NCBI GenBank assembly: GCA_004802705.1
Contig: SGPL01000514.1
Coordinates: 1-23,629, forward strand
Reading direction: 5' to 3'
DNA: 23,629 nt
From: Bondarzewia mesenterica
Taxonomy: Eukaryota > Basidiomycota > Agaricomycetes > Russulales > Bondarzewiaceae
Each line of letters begins with the position of its first letter. Positions within the stretch are counted from its first letter, which is position 1. The translations under genes and the position numbers were made by a program. Positions 1-8,847 of this stretch are shown piece after piece. The notes under the pieces are model-generated. The model did no database searches. It saw only the letters and a program-made list of their open reading frames with translations, and had not been told where the DNA came from.

Positions 1-270
1 TTCGCAACCCACCCAAATTCCCGAGCCAGGACTTCCCTCAACGGCCGCATTCGTTCCCTCCTTATCCTTCCGTGTCACAGACTCTATATCTGACCCTGGA
101 TCGGCGCATCATCAAAACTTTGTCATTAAGAATTTTATCTCTTTCATCTTCTCATCCTCCTTCTGTTCCCTCTAAATCTTTCATAATAAGTCCAAATTTA
201 TGAGATAAGTCGTGTTAAGCCTAATGTATTTTGGCCTTAACAGTATGACATTCTCATTGTCATTTTCTCC
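1..270 (-). pseudogene. gypsy pol linker between RNase H and integrase (partial)
   Basis: Directly after the RNase H end, the same frame continues with residues of the type DNENVILLRPKY, which fits the spacer that follows RNase H in fungal gypsy polyproteins. Further left the frame has several stops (TGA, TAG and a TGA pair) and similarity fades. The zinc-binding HHCC part of integrase is not seen before the window ends. This is a low-information stretch that I assign by position and by that one motif. Confidence 0.5.
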
Positions 271-876
271 TCATAGGTGATCAGCTCGTCGAGAGAGAGC
301 ATCTGGTTTTCCTGACGATTTTCCAGACCTATGTGTCAGGTCCAGATTAAATCGAGAAAGGAATAACGACCATCTGGCTTGGCACCTATCTAGCTTCTGC
401 ACCTTCATGAAATATTTCAGATTTGCATGGTCGGTAAGTACTGCTACTGAGTTCTTCGCTCCTTTCAGATATTGCCTTCAGTCCTCTAGAGCCCTGATAA
501 TCGTGAGCCTTTCTTTGTCGTATATTTCATAATTGTGCTCGGCAAAGTTTAAGCTTTTAGACAAATATGCTACTGGATGCCACTTGTCATCATCTCTAAG
601 CTGAGATAAGACTGCACCAGTCGCATAGTTTGAACTATCGGCTTCTACGAGGAAAGGTTTGTCTGCTTCAGGAAATACGAGAATAGGTTCAGACGTGATA
701 ATGTCTTTAAGCCTTTGAAAGGCTTCTTTCTCCTGGTCTCTCCACTGCCACTTCTGTCCTTTCTTTGTGAGGTCATTAAGGGGTCGTGCGATATTAGAGA
801 AGTCCTTGATGAATCGTCAGTAAAAGTTTAGAAAGCTGGTGAAAGATCGAACCTCTGTGATGTTCTTTGGCTCAGG
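271..876 (-). pseudogene. gypsy pol: RNase H domain
   Basis: This continues the RT frame. Visible family motifs in order are FIKDFSNIARPLNDLTKKG (the RT/RNase H connection), FLVEADSSNYATGAVLSQ (start of the RNase H fold, with the catalytic Asp in EADSSNYA), HPVAYLSKSLNFAEHNYEIY, then LTDHANLKYFM and HRSGKSSGKPDALSRR at the C-terminal end. RNase H degrades the RNA strand of the RNA/DNA hybrid during reverse transcription. The frame is broken by stops at 817-819, 478-480 and 271-273. The first two replace an Arg and a Trp that are conserved in the family, consistent with CGA to TGA and TGG to TGA. No frameshift is needed. Confidence 0.85.
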
Positions 877-1899
877 CTAACCTTTCACTCTAGCTACTTT
901 AACCGGGTCCATCATAATCTTATCTTGGCTAATAATAAGTCCAAGGTAAGGTACTTCTAGCTTCTCAAAATTGCACTTTTCCAATTTCAGGAATAAGTGG
1001 TTCTTTTGCAGCACTTCTAAGACTCTGCGAACTAATTCTCGATGCTCTTTAAGGGTTTTGGTAAAAATAAGGATATCGTCCATGTAGACGATAACCTTCC
1101 CTGTCAGAATCAATTCTTGAAGAATTTCATTCATCATCGTCTGGAACGTCGCGGGGCTATTAGTCAGTCCAAAAAATATAACTAATAGTTCGAATAGTAC
1201 CCAGTTCATCAAGAAAGCCGCTTTCTACTCGTCTTCTTCTTTTATCTGGATATTGTTATACCCCCAATGGATATCCAGCTTGGTAAAGAATTTCACCCCT
1301 TTGAGCATGTCGATGAGTTCAGAAATAAGAGAAAGCAGACAACAGTTTTTAATCGTCATCGCGTTCAGCTTTTGGTAGTCCTGCACTGGTCGAAGTTTTC
1401 CATCCTTCTTCTTGACAAAGAAGAACGGAGAAGCCATTGGAGACTTCGATGGTCAGATATGCCTGCTTTTAATATGTTCTTCTATGAACTCATCTAGATG
1501 TCCTTATTCTTCTATGAACAAAGGGTATATTTTACTAGGAAAAGGCTTCCAGTCTTCTGTCAACTCGATTGCNTGATCNCATTTCTTTCGAGGTGGCAGT
1601 TCATCGAAGTCTTCTTTGGAAAATATGTCNNAGAAGTCCTTGTAGGNCCCNCTTAATATNTNCTCNAAGCTCNTCTGNTTNTGCTTTTTACTANCCTCNA
1701 ATGCCATCTTNGTCGCCTTTGATTCNGTGGTGTTTATTNNATGGTGGGANTCTANGAGTACGAANAGTANATGGTCCCCTTCTTCCAGNTGTTCTTCATC
1801 TGNAATNTCCTCCACAAANGTCTCNTGATTGCTTTCTGCTTCCANGAACNTGTCGCGATNACTGTCATCATCATNATNGACNTCTTGAAGCTTAGGCAT
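877..1899 (-). pseudogene. gypsy pol: reverse transcriptase with upstream linker
   Basis: The N-terminal half (1504-1899) is an acidic linker ending in the stretch before RT. RT motifs follow: [50 protein letters not shown] and VYMDDILIF, the catalytic YxDD box, whose two Asp codons are at 1078-1080 and 1075-1077. LKLEKCNFEKLEVPYLGLII closes the domain. This is the polymerase that copies element RNA into DNA. All pieces share one frame, interrupted by TAA 1504-1506, TGA 1453-1455, TAG 1225-1227 and TAG 877-879. The stop at 1225 sits where the family has Trp in the EDEWK motif, and the one at 877 replaces the Trp of a conserved WP. Confidence 0.92.
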
Positions 1900-1959
1900 N
1901 TTCTTAGCCTTTNNCCTCTGTCGATCTANNTTCTTTNGAACTACACATCGAGTCGGGCA

Positions 1960-2310
1960 TCATGTGAATTCAATTTTANCCATCTTCCAGTCAATCTCAG
2001 GGTTATGTAATAAAAGCCAGGATTTCCCGACTATCACTGCTTTCTGCCCNAGATTNGTGACAGCAAAGGTNGCTCNTTCNGTATGATCATTGACCTTCAT
2101 NATGAAGTCAATGACTTCTTTGATNGAACNGTCTGAGTTCTTTNTNCCGTCAACATTNTAGANTGGNATAGGGTTNGNNAACCACNGTNTATTAANCAGG
2201 TTGNCNTTNANNAATGCNCTNTCNNCNTATAAGTCCNTTGCTCNANAATNNAANAGAGCNTCGACNATCAANACTGCCCCAGTNTNTANNGTCTTTAACT
2301 CTATCTTCAT
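1960..2310 (-). pseudogene. gypsy pol: retroviral-type aspartic protease region
   Basis: The frame matches that of the downstream RT. The C-terminal half is legible and typical of the fungal gypsy protease: VNDH, FAV, then KAVIVGKSWLLLHNPEIDW, a hallmark of this domain just before the linker to RT. The active-site segment falls in an N-rich area (about 2220-2290), so the catalytic Asp-Ser/Thr-Gly cannot be confirmed. The protease would cut the polyprotein into mature parts. A stop at 1960-1962 ends the open stretch. Confidence 0.72.
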
Positions 2311-2502
2311 CTTTTNNAGCCCATCTTCCANACCNATGCTTNTTANGTGTTTGNGTACTTCTTTCTCAGTCTTCGCNATCAGGGTCTGGTCAACAGNTTT
2401 TTTTTATTTCTGAATTATNTANNAANATNTCAGATNCTGCACCTTGTCCATNCNCATCCGANAGAACAGAGAAACTATTTCTGGAAGCNGACTGTNTACC
2501 AA

Positions 2503-2943
2503 CTAGTNNCTTNCNTCNTGAAAATCCTTTNAGGAGCCCTNNANGAACTCCTNTGCTTTGCCTTTGCCCTTTTNTTCTTTAAGAACAAGGGCNCANATCT
2601 CANTNCAGTCNATNTNNTTNAAGTTGATNTGNGAGCGGCAGTCANGNGNGATGTGGCNGNGCTTCNGACATTTGTAGCAAATGATCGGGCNGCGNTGNTT
2701 CATCNCNTCTACTTCNATNGGCTCNTCCAATCTTCCTTGTNGTNGNCNNGGGACAACNTGCCCATCCCATGTCCTTCTCTGNCCNCTGCNGCTTCCNNTN
2801 ACCTNNTCCTCAGAGACTNTCTCGNGGCTTNGCCACCNNAGTNGTCTTCTTTTGGGTCTGGCCACTGCTGTGTGCCTTCTNCCAAGCCTCATTCTCTCTN
2901 TANAGGACATCNTNTNTGANTGCCTTNANGAACNANTCNNCAA
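2503..2943 (-). pseudogene. gypsy gag C-terminal part with CCHC zinc knuckle
   Basis: The residues PIICYKC, two unknowns, an H and then DCR give a CX2CX4HX4C zinc knuckle (approx. 2625-2680), which binds genomic RNA in the Gag nucleocapsid. It is preceded by a basic, Arg-rich stretch and followed by an acidic, Glu-rich tail. The frame is the same as protease/RT (2943, 2310 and 1899 differ by multiples of three), suggesting gag and pol formed one long ORF or were separated only by stops. Many residues are unresolved because of Ns. Confidence 0.75.
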
Positions 2944-3560
2944 GGTNNNNTGGTNNTTCTCCTGTCATCAAGATTTTNNGCATTAAGGGCNTGTTAAGAC
3001 CCATACAGAANTATTNNAANTGGGCTGCCTCATTGTAGCCNATGTGCGCCATCAGTAGANGAAATTCTGTGATGTATTCNTCNACCCAGCGAGCTCCTTG
3101 TTTNATAAGGGACATTTTTANNTTNGCNTCAANNTCTNCCATNACCGNCAANAATGCNNCNTCCACCTTNNTCNTNAATCCNNTCCAACCGTCTGCCANA
3201 TAGGGCTNTNCTNTCTGCCCANTTNTCTNCCAGCATNGNNTCNATATAAATCCCNNCCCAATCAGCTGCCGTGCNCTTNNTCATGTAAGACAANGTAAAG
3301 ATAATCTTCACNCTATCTTCTTTAAACTCCNTNNGCTTTAGCATNAATGTNAGTTCACACTGCCTNANGAATTTTTTGATTTTNTTGANGTCTCNNTCAA
3401 AAGGCTCCAGCTTGGCTATCTTGGCATAGTNCAAGGGATCNTCNNCTCCTCCTCCTGCTGCTACTTCCTTCTGCTGACATCCCTGTATTTCAAGGATGTG
3501 GTANNTANGGTGGAAAAAGATTTTCTTCTTCCAAAGNTACTCCNCNTAATCCTTGTGCAA
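2810..3560 (-). pseudogene. gypsy gag: capsid (Retrotrans_gag-type) domain
   Basis: Two overlapping open stretches (3129-3560 and 2810-3166, in different frames) carry features of the Retrotrans_gag domain: an upstream YAKIAKLEPF segment, KIKKF with RQCE, KIIF with LSYM, and AADW; then ARW, EYITEF, LLMAH, GYNEAA, FCMGLN and a C-terminal KAHSSGQTQKK. This corresponds to the capsid region that assembles the virus-like particle. The frame change near 3150 lies in the densest run of Ns, so it may be an assembly effect and not a real frameshift. Confidence 0.75.
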
Positions 3561-4150
3561 GAANTGTGTCTCCTTCAGGATCNGNGAGCTGGNGGATCNG
3601 CNAATTNNGNNNGGATAGGGGGGNGGGAGTTACTATCTNAAGGATTGGCCATGCANGAGGGGNTNCANGAGTTTNNNNGGGTGTCTNATATNANNGNGGA
3701 GGGGGCACGTATATCGGCNNGGAGTTTGACNTNGATCGGNTGTGGNTCTCNACTCGTGGACGNGATNTAATNATGAANGTCACTANCGTAACNAGAAGGC
3801 AACCCAGCNAGNATGACATANGGTTGATTTGAGAGAAAANGGACCCNGTGATGAAAATAGAAGNGGANGATANNCNATAAGTTTGGGAATTTCCCAGNGA
3901 ATTATAATGCNTTNGANCTGAAGAAATCCTCNNTCNTNTTGNNNGAAGGTAANCGAGATTTGNCAAATGTACTGNTGNTTNGGACGANTGATACAGAAAC
4001 CNCNCTTGTCNTACTGCATACAGCTAGGTGGGGCAACCTAGTTTTTGANTNTATGTGNCTCTGNTGCACGCTCTTATGACAGCTAAGCCTAGGTATCGTA
4101 CAAGAATGACNAAATAAAATGTAAATAGAAAAGCGCAGTTGTAACAAGTG
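3561..4150 (-). other. N-rich gag leader / presumed 5' UTR and LTR of the gypsy element
   Basis: Upstream of the gag capsid domain the minus strand has a Pro/Ser-rich open stretch (SNS, PIYVPP, AWPIL and DPEGDT are legible) that could be the Gag N-terminus, then non-coding sequence. The density of Ns prevents a call on start codon, primer-binding site or LTR ends. I see no other gene here. Confidence 0.35.
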
Positions 4151-4154
4151 CTCT

Positions 4155-4262
4155 AGGTGGGATTGACTACCACACTCTAGATTGGGACACTTGAATGCCA
4201 CCCACTTAAGGGTCAACACCAACAGTTCACTTTCTTGGGGTATCTTTAGGGTTTGTGCCCTA
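4155..4262 (-). repeat. ~105-bp repeat, copy 1 (inverted relative to 10868-10972)
   Basis: On the minus strand this reads AAACCCTAAAGATA, then AACTGTTGGTGTTGACCC, TTAAGTGGGTGGCATTCA and AGAGTGTGG, ending near TCCCACC. The plus strand at 10868-10972 carries the same order of words with scattered substitutions. Similarity stops sharply after TCCCACC in both. Because it lies at the 5' side of the gypsy gag, it may be part of an LTR, but it begins before the TGTT motif, so the TG is not clearly an LTR boundary. Confidence 0.75.
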
Positions 4263-4459
4263 GTCCCCATGAAATGAAGCTAATCTAAATGTGCTAGTGT
4301 AAGAGTGTGTATAGTAGATATTCACGTAATGTAAGTTGTATTGTAAATTGGCGGCTGTCTGACGTGACTTACAATGAAACTTACGATGTACGGGCAAAGG
4401 GAAATTTGAGAAAACAAAGGTTTTGGTGGCGGTGCATATTGTGGGAAGTTTTCAGCAAC
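4263..4459. other. no gene seen
   Basis: There is no open frame or family motif on either strand. The stretch is flanked by the repeat on the left and a possible LTR on the right. Confidence 0.5.
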
Positions 4460-4786
4460 TGTCAGGGCTCAGCCTAAGCCTAAGCCCAAACAATCACCAA
4501 AAGGGAGTTGAGTGTCAAGGTGTCTTGTTGTCTCAAAGCACAGGGCCTTATGCTCACAACTGTGGTGAATTCCTAAGTTAATATTATATAACCAAGAGGT
4601 AAGTACAAGAAGGCGAGCTTACCTGTGAATTCTCAAGTGTTGAAAACTGGGATACAACTGATCACGTGTTATAACATGTGATAATCTATAAATACACATC
4701 TAGGCTCCAATCTGGCTAAGCCTAGATCAGCCAGTGCGACTAGTGGGTTTTCTAAGACTAAGTCTGGCCCCTTGTCTGAGTTCACA
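4460..4786 (+). repeat. possible solo LTR of a gypsy-type element
   Basis: This is a non-coding segment starting TGTCAGGGCTCAGCC and ending near GTTCACA, so it could have TG...CA ends. It holds a palindrome and a TATA-like box in the arrangement common to fungal LTR promoters. No target-site duplication is visible at the ends I chose, so the boundaries are guesses. It could equally be ordinary intergenic sequence. Confidence 0.35.
4661..4694 (+). promoter_or_regulatory. 22-bp palindrome plus TATA-like box
   Basis: ATCACGTGTTA and TAACATGTGAT (4661-4682) form an inverted repeat with one mismatch, containing an E-box core CACGTG on one arm. Six bases further is CTATAAATAC, a TATA-like element. 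A symmetrical protein-binding site beside a TATA box suggests a promoter, plausibly that of an LTR. Confidence 0.4.
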
Positions 4787-5243
4787 GTATCCGGTCCTCC
4801 TGTATCGCCGGGCAATGCATCACAAGGCTAGTTAACCCCCTCGTGATATAAGTGACTAAGCAAGTTGCATAATCAGAAAGGAAAAGAAAATACATAGTCA
4901 TCATACTTCCTGATCTTGGATTGTAGAATTTCCATCCCTTGTAGCTATCTGGATAGCCAATAAATACACACTTTTCCTTCTGCACATGCATATAGGCAGT
5001 ACATCCCTAGACTCAAAGGTGACTTACGTTCAGCTTTGCACCATGCTAGGCCTCGTAAGGAGTGATTGCCCTTGAGTGTGAAGGTAAACAAGTGATTCCA
5101 GACACAGACAAAAGGTGCCAAAGCTTCACCCTAGAAAGACAGAGGCAAATGCACTTGTGAAATGTCAACAAGGATATCTTTTCATTGGTGGTTAAGTCCT
5201 TTGCTGATGAGGATGTCCTAATTAGCATGCTGGTCAGCATCAT
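4782..5243 (-). pseudogene. copia fragment A: end of integrase
   Basis: Minus-strand reading gives KLWHLLSVSGITCLPSHS with ITPYEA just after (about 5046-5130), then, in another frame, MHVQKEKCVFIGYPDSYKGW with KFYNP (about 4910-4991). These are the end of the copia integrase core and the KCVFIGYPDGYKGWKFYN motif that follows it. The same motifs occur at 12585-13012 in the larger copia element, showing that both copies belong to one family. The fragment is frameshifted and ends abruptly near 4900; the remaining open sequence to 4782 is unrelated. Confidence 0.75.
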
Positions 5244-5377
5244 ATTTCATGACATTGAGTCTTATTTCATCACCATTCATTGCATCGCATATTCTGTTAG
5301 CTCTGATTATCTCAAGAAATGTGGTGGAATTTGAAAACAGGTTAATTAAAAGGCCTGAGATAGACACAAGGAGTTCT
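5244..5377. other. no recognisable gene
   Basis: A minus-strand frame is open here and runs on into the LTR, but it has no family motif and its shared part with 8497-8682 is explained by LTR sequence. I treat it as spacer between the integrase fragment and the LTR. Confidence 0.4.
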
Positions 5378-5660
5378 TGTTGATTTGGTTGATGTTGTGG
5401 CATTTTATTCAGTATTTGTCCGATTTTATTTCCCTTGTTCATTGATTCATCATCTCTCCATTGTTTGAGATGGTTTAGAATGTCTTGACATGTTCTATCC
5501 ATTGTTTCTATCTTTCTGATGGTATTGGCCATTATGTTTCACTTCAGTTATTGTGCCACAGTGCCACCCATTGTGTTATTGTTCTTATGTCTCAGATTCA
5601 TTGTTTCACTTTCTATTATTCATTTTAGCATAAATACCTACAGCCAAATGCACTCTGCTC
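5378..5660 (+). repeat. copia LTR, copy 1 (probably a 5' LTR)
   Basis: It starts TGTTGATTTGGTTGATG and aligns almost base for base with 8537-8815: both share GTGGCATTTTATT, TTGATTCATCATCTC, GTTTCACTTCAGTTATTG, TGCCACAGTGCCAC and a TATA-like GCATAAATACCT near the end. Similarity fades after 5660, so its right end is diverged or lost. A copia gag in the same orientation follows within 60 bp, so this is best read as the 5' LTR of the gag fragment. Confidence 0.85.
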
Positions 5661-5714
5661 CCCCAGTTGCTCACTTTGGACTGTGGATGCATTCTCTATG
5701 ACTTATTCATCATC

Positions 5715-6537
5715 TTGCCATGCTCATGGTGGAGTAGCAGAGGAATCAGCAGAAGGCTGCAGGTGTGATTATTTTGCCTGTAAATGAGAGCTGCAGGGGT
5801 GTCTTGGATGGCTTGGAGGATGATCCCATTATGATGTAGGTGAAGCTAAAGTTGACTTTCAATGAGAAGTAGGCTGAATCACGGTTTAATGCAGTCCCTC
5901 ATTCATAGGATCAATGAGGTCATGTGAATTTTGAAGAATCTGTGCCCTGTGGACTATAATTTGAAGACACAGGATGGGGAACTGGTCAATATGGCGATGC
6001 TGTAGTCTCTGCCCACTAATTTTGACTCATTTTGCTCATCTCTAAATCTCATCGATAATCACAGTCACTCTAAAACTCGAGGACACTTTCAGGAATGAGG
6101 ATATCACCAGGACTCATCATTTAGAGGCTTTTTCACCTTCAAATTCCACTCAGGCCTTTGTCGCATCATCTGGTACTCCTGGAGCAGGAAAGAAGCTGAA
6201 GGGATCTAGGCAATGGTTCAAGTGCAACTTCTGTGGCATGAATAGCCAAACAGAGAACAAGCATTTCAAGCAAATCAACCAGCAGCTTCAGGGCAAATCC
6301 TCTCAGACAAACACAGTTTAGGAGTCTCCTAAGCTTGATTCTGGCATCGTACAGTTCACTGGCAGTGCAAGTCTTCATTCCCTTTATCCTTCTGATCTCC
6401 TATCATCCCTCCAACTCAATGCTGATGACAATGAGGGTTGTCATCACATTCAGCCTAGATGCGATCTAATCCCTGAGGTCCTTCCCAGCATTCTTCATCT
6501 TGCTGGCATAGATGGCCCCTTTTGTATTATGACATTA
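5715..6537 (+). pseudogene. copia fragment C: gag with zinc knuckle
   Basis: The nucleotide sequence matches the gag of the larger copia element at 13740-14340 (reverse strand). The 5' half is frameshifted; from about 6080 one frame gives FRNEDITRTHHLEAF, QAFVASSGTPGAGKK and WFKCNFCGMNSQTENKHFKQ, a decayed CCHC knuckle (CX2C kept, the His and final Cys positions disturbed), then TGSASLHSLYPSDLLSSLQL. A TAG lies at about 6320. The N-terminus is missing: gag begins part-way through after the LTR, implying a deletion. Where the B copy has the protease active site, this copy is interrupted, and similarity is lost before 6540. Confidence 0.8.
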
Positions 6538-6544
6538 TGAATAA

Positions 6545-7030
6545 GGAGCTATAAGGGTAATTTATAAACAAATGGGATGCTACAGTGCAAAACTACCTAC
6601 ATTAAATGGGTTGTGCACGGTAATTTCCCTAAGGTGTGAAGGCAGGACCTCCACAGCATAATCTATATCTATGGGCCAATAGATCAGCATCAGCAAGATT
6701 GCTAGCACTTCCTCCAAAATGTGCTGTCAAAGGGAGCTGGACCACATGAATTTATACTGAAACGAAGTGGATGTGATGCAGGACGGGACTGTAAAAACAT
6801 ACATTGGTTGGGAGGTCGTCGCTCCTCCTGACACAGAGTAGACAGAAAAATGGGCGATGATCCAGGGTAATGTAGAGAGACACGTTGATGCAGTCAAGGC
6901 CAATTTTAGAATCATACAGGCAATATATGCAGTTGCAGCCATTCATATCACAGAGGATGAGAATCGCCATAGTCATAGCAAATGCAACATCGCTGATTTA
7001 CTTCAACATCCATGTGGAGAGGGGTGAAGA
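6545..7030 (+). pseudogene. decayed unrecognised coding sequence
   Basis: Two frames look protein-like. From about 6596 comes YIKWVVHGNFPKV, a TGA, then RQDLHSIIYIYGPIDQHQQD, a TAG and HFLQNVLSKGAGPHEFIL. After a frame change near 6765 comes DGTVKTYIGWEVVAPPDTE, a TAG, then KWAMIQGNVERHVDAVKANF and RIIQAIYAVAAIHITEDENR. I do not recognise the family. The even mix of charged and hydrophobic residues and the single-base nature of the stops suggest a real protein that has decayed. It begins directly after the copia gag fragment and may belong to the same gene as 7818-9200. Confidence 0.4.
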
Positions 7031-7817
7031 CAAGAAAAAAGTTTACCAATATCATATCATCCTCACTTTTCTTCTCTGCTGAAAATGTCTAATGCGCATC
7101 CCCATCCTTGTCACCTTCTGTAATTACTCATTAAAAGCAGTGATGATGAGCATGATGAGGTTTCTGGATTGAATGACTGACTTACCTTCTACATGAAATT
7201 GATGCTGATGGCCTTAAAATGTACGATGATATTCATACTATATTTATGCCCATTGTCAATGCCTTTTGGTTGATGAACAATGTGGGGTCCTTTCATGGTA
7301 AAGCTGTGGCATGAATGGAACTCTCTGGCATTAGACATTACAATAGGAATAAGAGCATACTAAAATTGAAGATGCCATGATAGAAGTTAGGATATTCAAA
7401 GGGATGGGGAGCGACTTCATTGTTATACGTATTAGAGATGGTCACCTCATGGCATCCTCATGGGTATGTCATGTGGTTAGAACAGAATCAACAAAAGCAT
7501 CATCTCTAAGCAGAAGCCCTACATATAAGTCAAGGCATTCACGCTGCACTTTCCCCAGCCCCCATTTTGTACATCATTACAACATCACATTCTGCTTCTT
7601 TCGCCAGCATGCCATTCTCTATTACCACAAAATTGCTTAATGCTTTGGAACAACTGTACCTCTGTATTTCCGAGACTCCCAAGGCAGTCCAGGTTGCCTA
7701 CAAAATACACCTATCCATTAAATGATAACAAGAGCTTAGGTGGGTTCCCAATTTACTGCAAAGCTCTTTTGAAAACAAACAAAGTGGGAGAGTGAGTGAG
7801 ACTTATCCCCTCTAAGT
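7031..7817 (+). other. further possible coding remnants, unrecognised
   Basis: Short protein-like runs are seen in shifting plus-strand frames, for example LLHEIDADGLKMYDDIHTIF with MPIVNAFWLMNNVGSFHGKA after it (about 7195-7310), and a 70-codon run at about 7510-7720 containing CISETPKAVQVAYKIHLSIK. None has a family motif that I know. They may be worn exons of the gene that becomes clearer at 7818. Confidence 0.25.
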
Positions 7818-8536
7818 ATGCGAATGCAGTTTCACTTGCTGAACTATAAATTCATGCTCTATGTGACCACCGGGATTTATTGTGAAACAATAATGGGTGC
7901 GACTCTTTACAAGAATGACAAAAAGACAAACAAATGGTACAATAATATCACCACCAGTCTCATGCTAAATCTTCAATATGTTGAGGCCATTTGTGATTCA
8001 CTTTTTGAAGATGTTACAACCATTGAGGACAATTGCAGAAAGCAGAAGATGCCAGAAAAATGGAATGTGCACATGGCAAGATGATGGTAAAGGGTAAATA
8101 AAGGTAAGGGTAAAGGCAAGGTGATGGGAGAAAAGTTGTCTGCTTCGCCTAGCCATGAAGCAGCACCGTTAAAGCCAACCACTTTGATGATGAGCAAGAA
8201 TATGACTGCACCTTCCACTACAAAGGCTGCCAAGTGAAGAGCAAAGGTTATGGAGTCGTCCCCATCCTCTGTGGTGAGTGGTGTCATTTTGATACCACAC
8301 GCTAATGGCAACCGCTTTTGTATTCAAGAAATGGGCATTCAATTTAGTAAAGATGATGAGAACAATGAAACCAACAATGAGCACATGCCCTTCAACAAGT
8401 CTAGGGAGGACTTTTTGAATCAAGAAAGGTTGGATGAGGAGCATGATCCCTCGAATAGCGATGCAAGTGGGGAGCCAGATGTGCATTTGTGTGATGCTAA
8501 CAGACATGTGAATGCAGCAGGTGTACATTAAGATCA
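7818..8536 (+). pseudogene. unrecognised gene, left part, interrupted by a solo LTR
   Basis: One reading frame runs from 7818 to the LTR, broken only by TGA 8082-8084, TAA 8088-8090, TGA 8235-8237 and a TAA at about 8529. In order it shows a mixed N-terminal region (ATLYKNDKKTNKWYNNI, SLFEDVTTIEDN), a lysine-glycine run (NKGKGKGKGKVMGEK), a Ser/Thr/Ala-rich stretch and an acidic region (FSKDDENNETNN, DEEHDPSNSDASGEPD). The pattern of basic linker then acidic tail suggests a disordered region. I do not know the family. The start at 7818 is only the first ATG after an upstream stop; earlier exons may exist. Confidence 0.55.
8532..8536. repeat. target-site duplication GATCA, left copy
   Basis: The five bases immediately left of the solo LTR match the five immediately right of it (8843-8847). 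Five-base duplications are the usual footprint of copia integrase. Confidence 0.8.
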
Positions 8537-8842
8537 TGTTGATTTGGTTGATGTTGTGGCATTTTATTTGGTGTTTTTCCGATTTTATTCCCCTTGTTCA
8601 TTGATTCATCATCTCCATTGTTTGAGATGGTCCAGAATGACTGGAGACGTCCTGTCCATTGTTTCCTTGTTTCTGTCACCACTTGGCCATATGTTTCACT
8701 TCAGTTATTGTGCCACAGTGCCACTCATTTGTGTTATTGTTCTCATGTCTCAGATTTATTGTTTCACTTCCTATTGTTCATTCTAGCATAAATACCTGCA
8801 GCCAAGTGCACTGCTAGTCACCTGTTTTCATTGTGCTCAATA
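8537..8842 (+). repeat. solo copia LTR, 306 bp, with target-site duplication
   Basis: It begins TGTTG and ends CAATA, one transition away from the expected CAACA that would pair with TGTTG. It is flanked on both sides by GATCA. Its first ~280 bases match the LTR at 5378-5660, and its first 86 bases match the stub at 11064-11149. A TATA-like GCATAAATACC lies near the right end. There is no polypurine tract to the left and no primer-binding site or gag to the right, so this is a solo LTR left by recombination between two LTRs. It sits inside a decayed coding frame. Confidence 0.9.
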
Positions 8843-8847
8843 GATCA
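8843..8847. repeat. target-site duplication GATCA, right copy
   Basis: This is identical to 8532-8536 and abuts the right end of the LTR. Confidence 0.8.

Larger units (their letters stand above)
1..4150 (-). mobile_element. Ty3/gypsy LTR retrotransposon, decayed, cut by the window edge
   Basis: Reading the minus strand from right to left gives gag (about 3560-2500), a CCHC zinc knuckle, an aspartic protease region, reverse transcriptase and RNase H in the canonical gypsy order. Integrase would lie further left, outside the window. From 2943 to the left edge the protease, RT and RNase H pieces fall in one single reading frame broken only by stop codons; the gag pieces right of 2943 are in other frames. 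About one base in ten between 1573 and 4111 is N, so indels there cannot be judged. A 5' LTR is expected near 3600-4260, but its edges are not clear. The element is not autonomous as shown. Confidence 0.88.

Noticed and set aside
1569..2010. Plus-strand ORFs across the gypsy element (1267-1497, 1569-1895, 1741-2010, 2201-2582, 2347-2919 and others)
   Set aside because: Mirror frames of gag/pol on the minus strand, kept open partly because Ns hide stops. No motif.
4240..4262. Telomere repeat (AAACCCTAAA on the minus strand; also at 10875)
   Set aside because: A single copy inside a shared 105-bp repeat, not a tandem telomeric array.
5218..5532. Minus-strand protein shared with 8497-8682 (KMPQHQPNQ and neighbours)
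   Set aside because: The shared part is the reverse strand of the copia LTR start, not a conserved protein.
7973..8537. Minus-strand ORFs over 7973-8537
   Set aside because: Antisense to the plus-strand frame from 7818. Their Leu/Cys-rich composition is what the reverse of an acidic, Lys-rich protein gives.
5378..8842. A single element bounded by LTRs at 5378 and 8537
   Set aside because: The right LTR has its own target duplication and no polypurine tract to its left, so it is a separate solo LTR.
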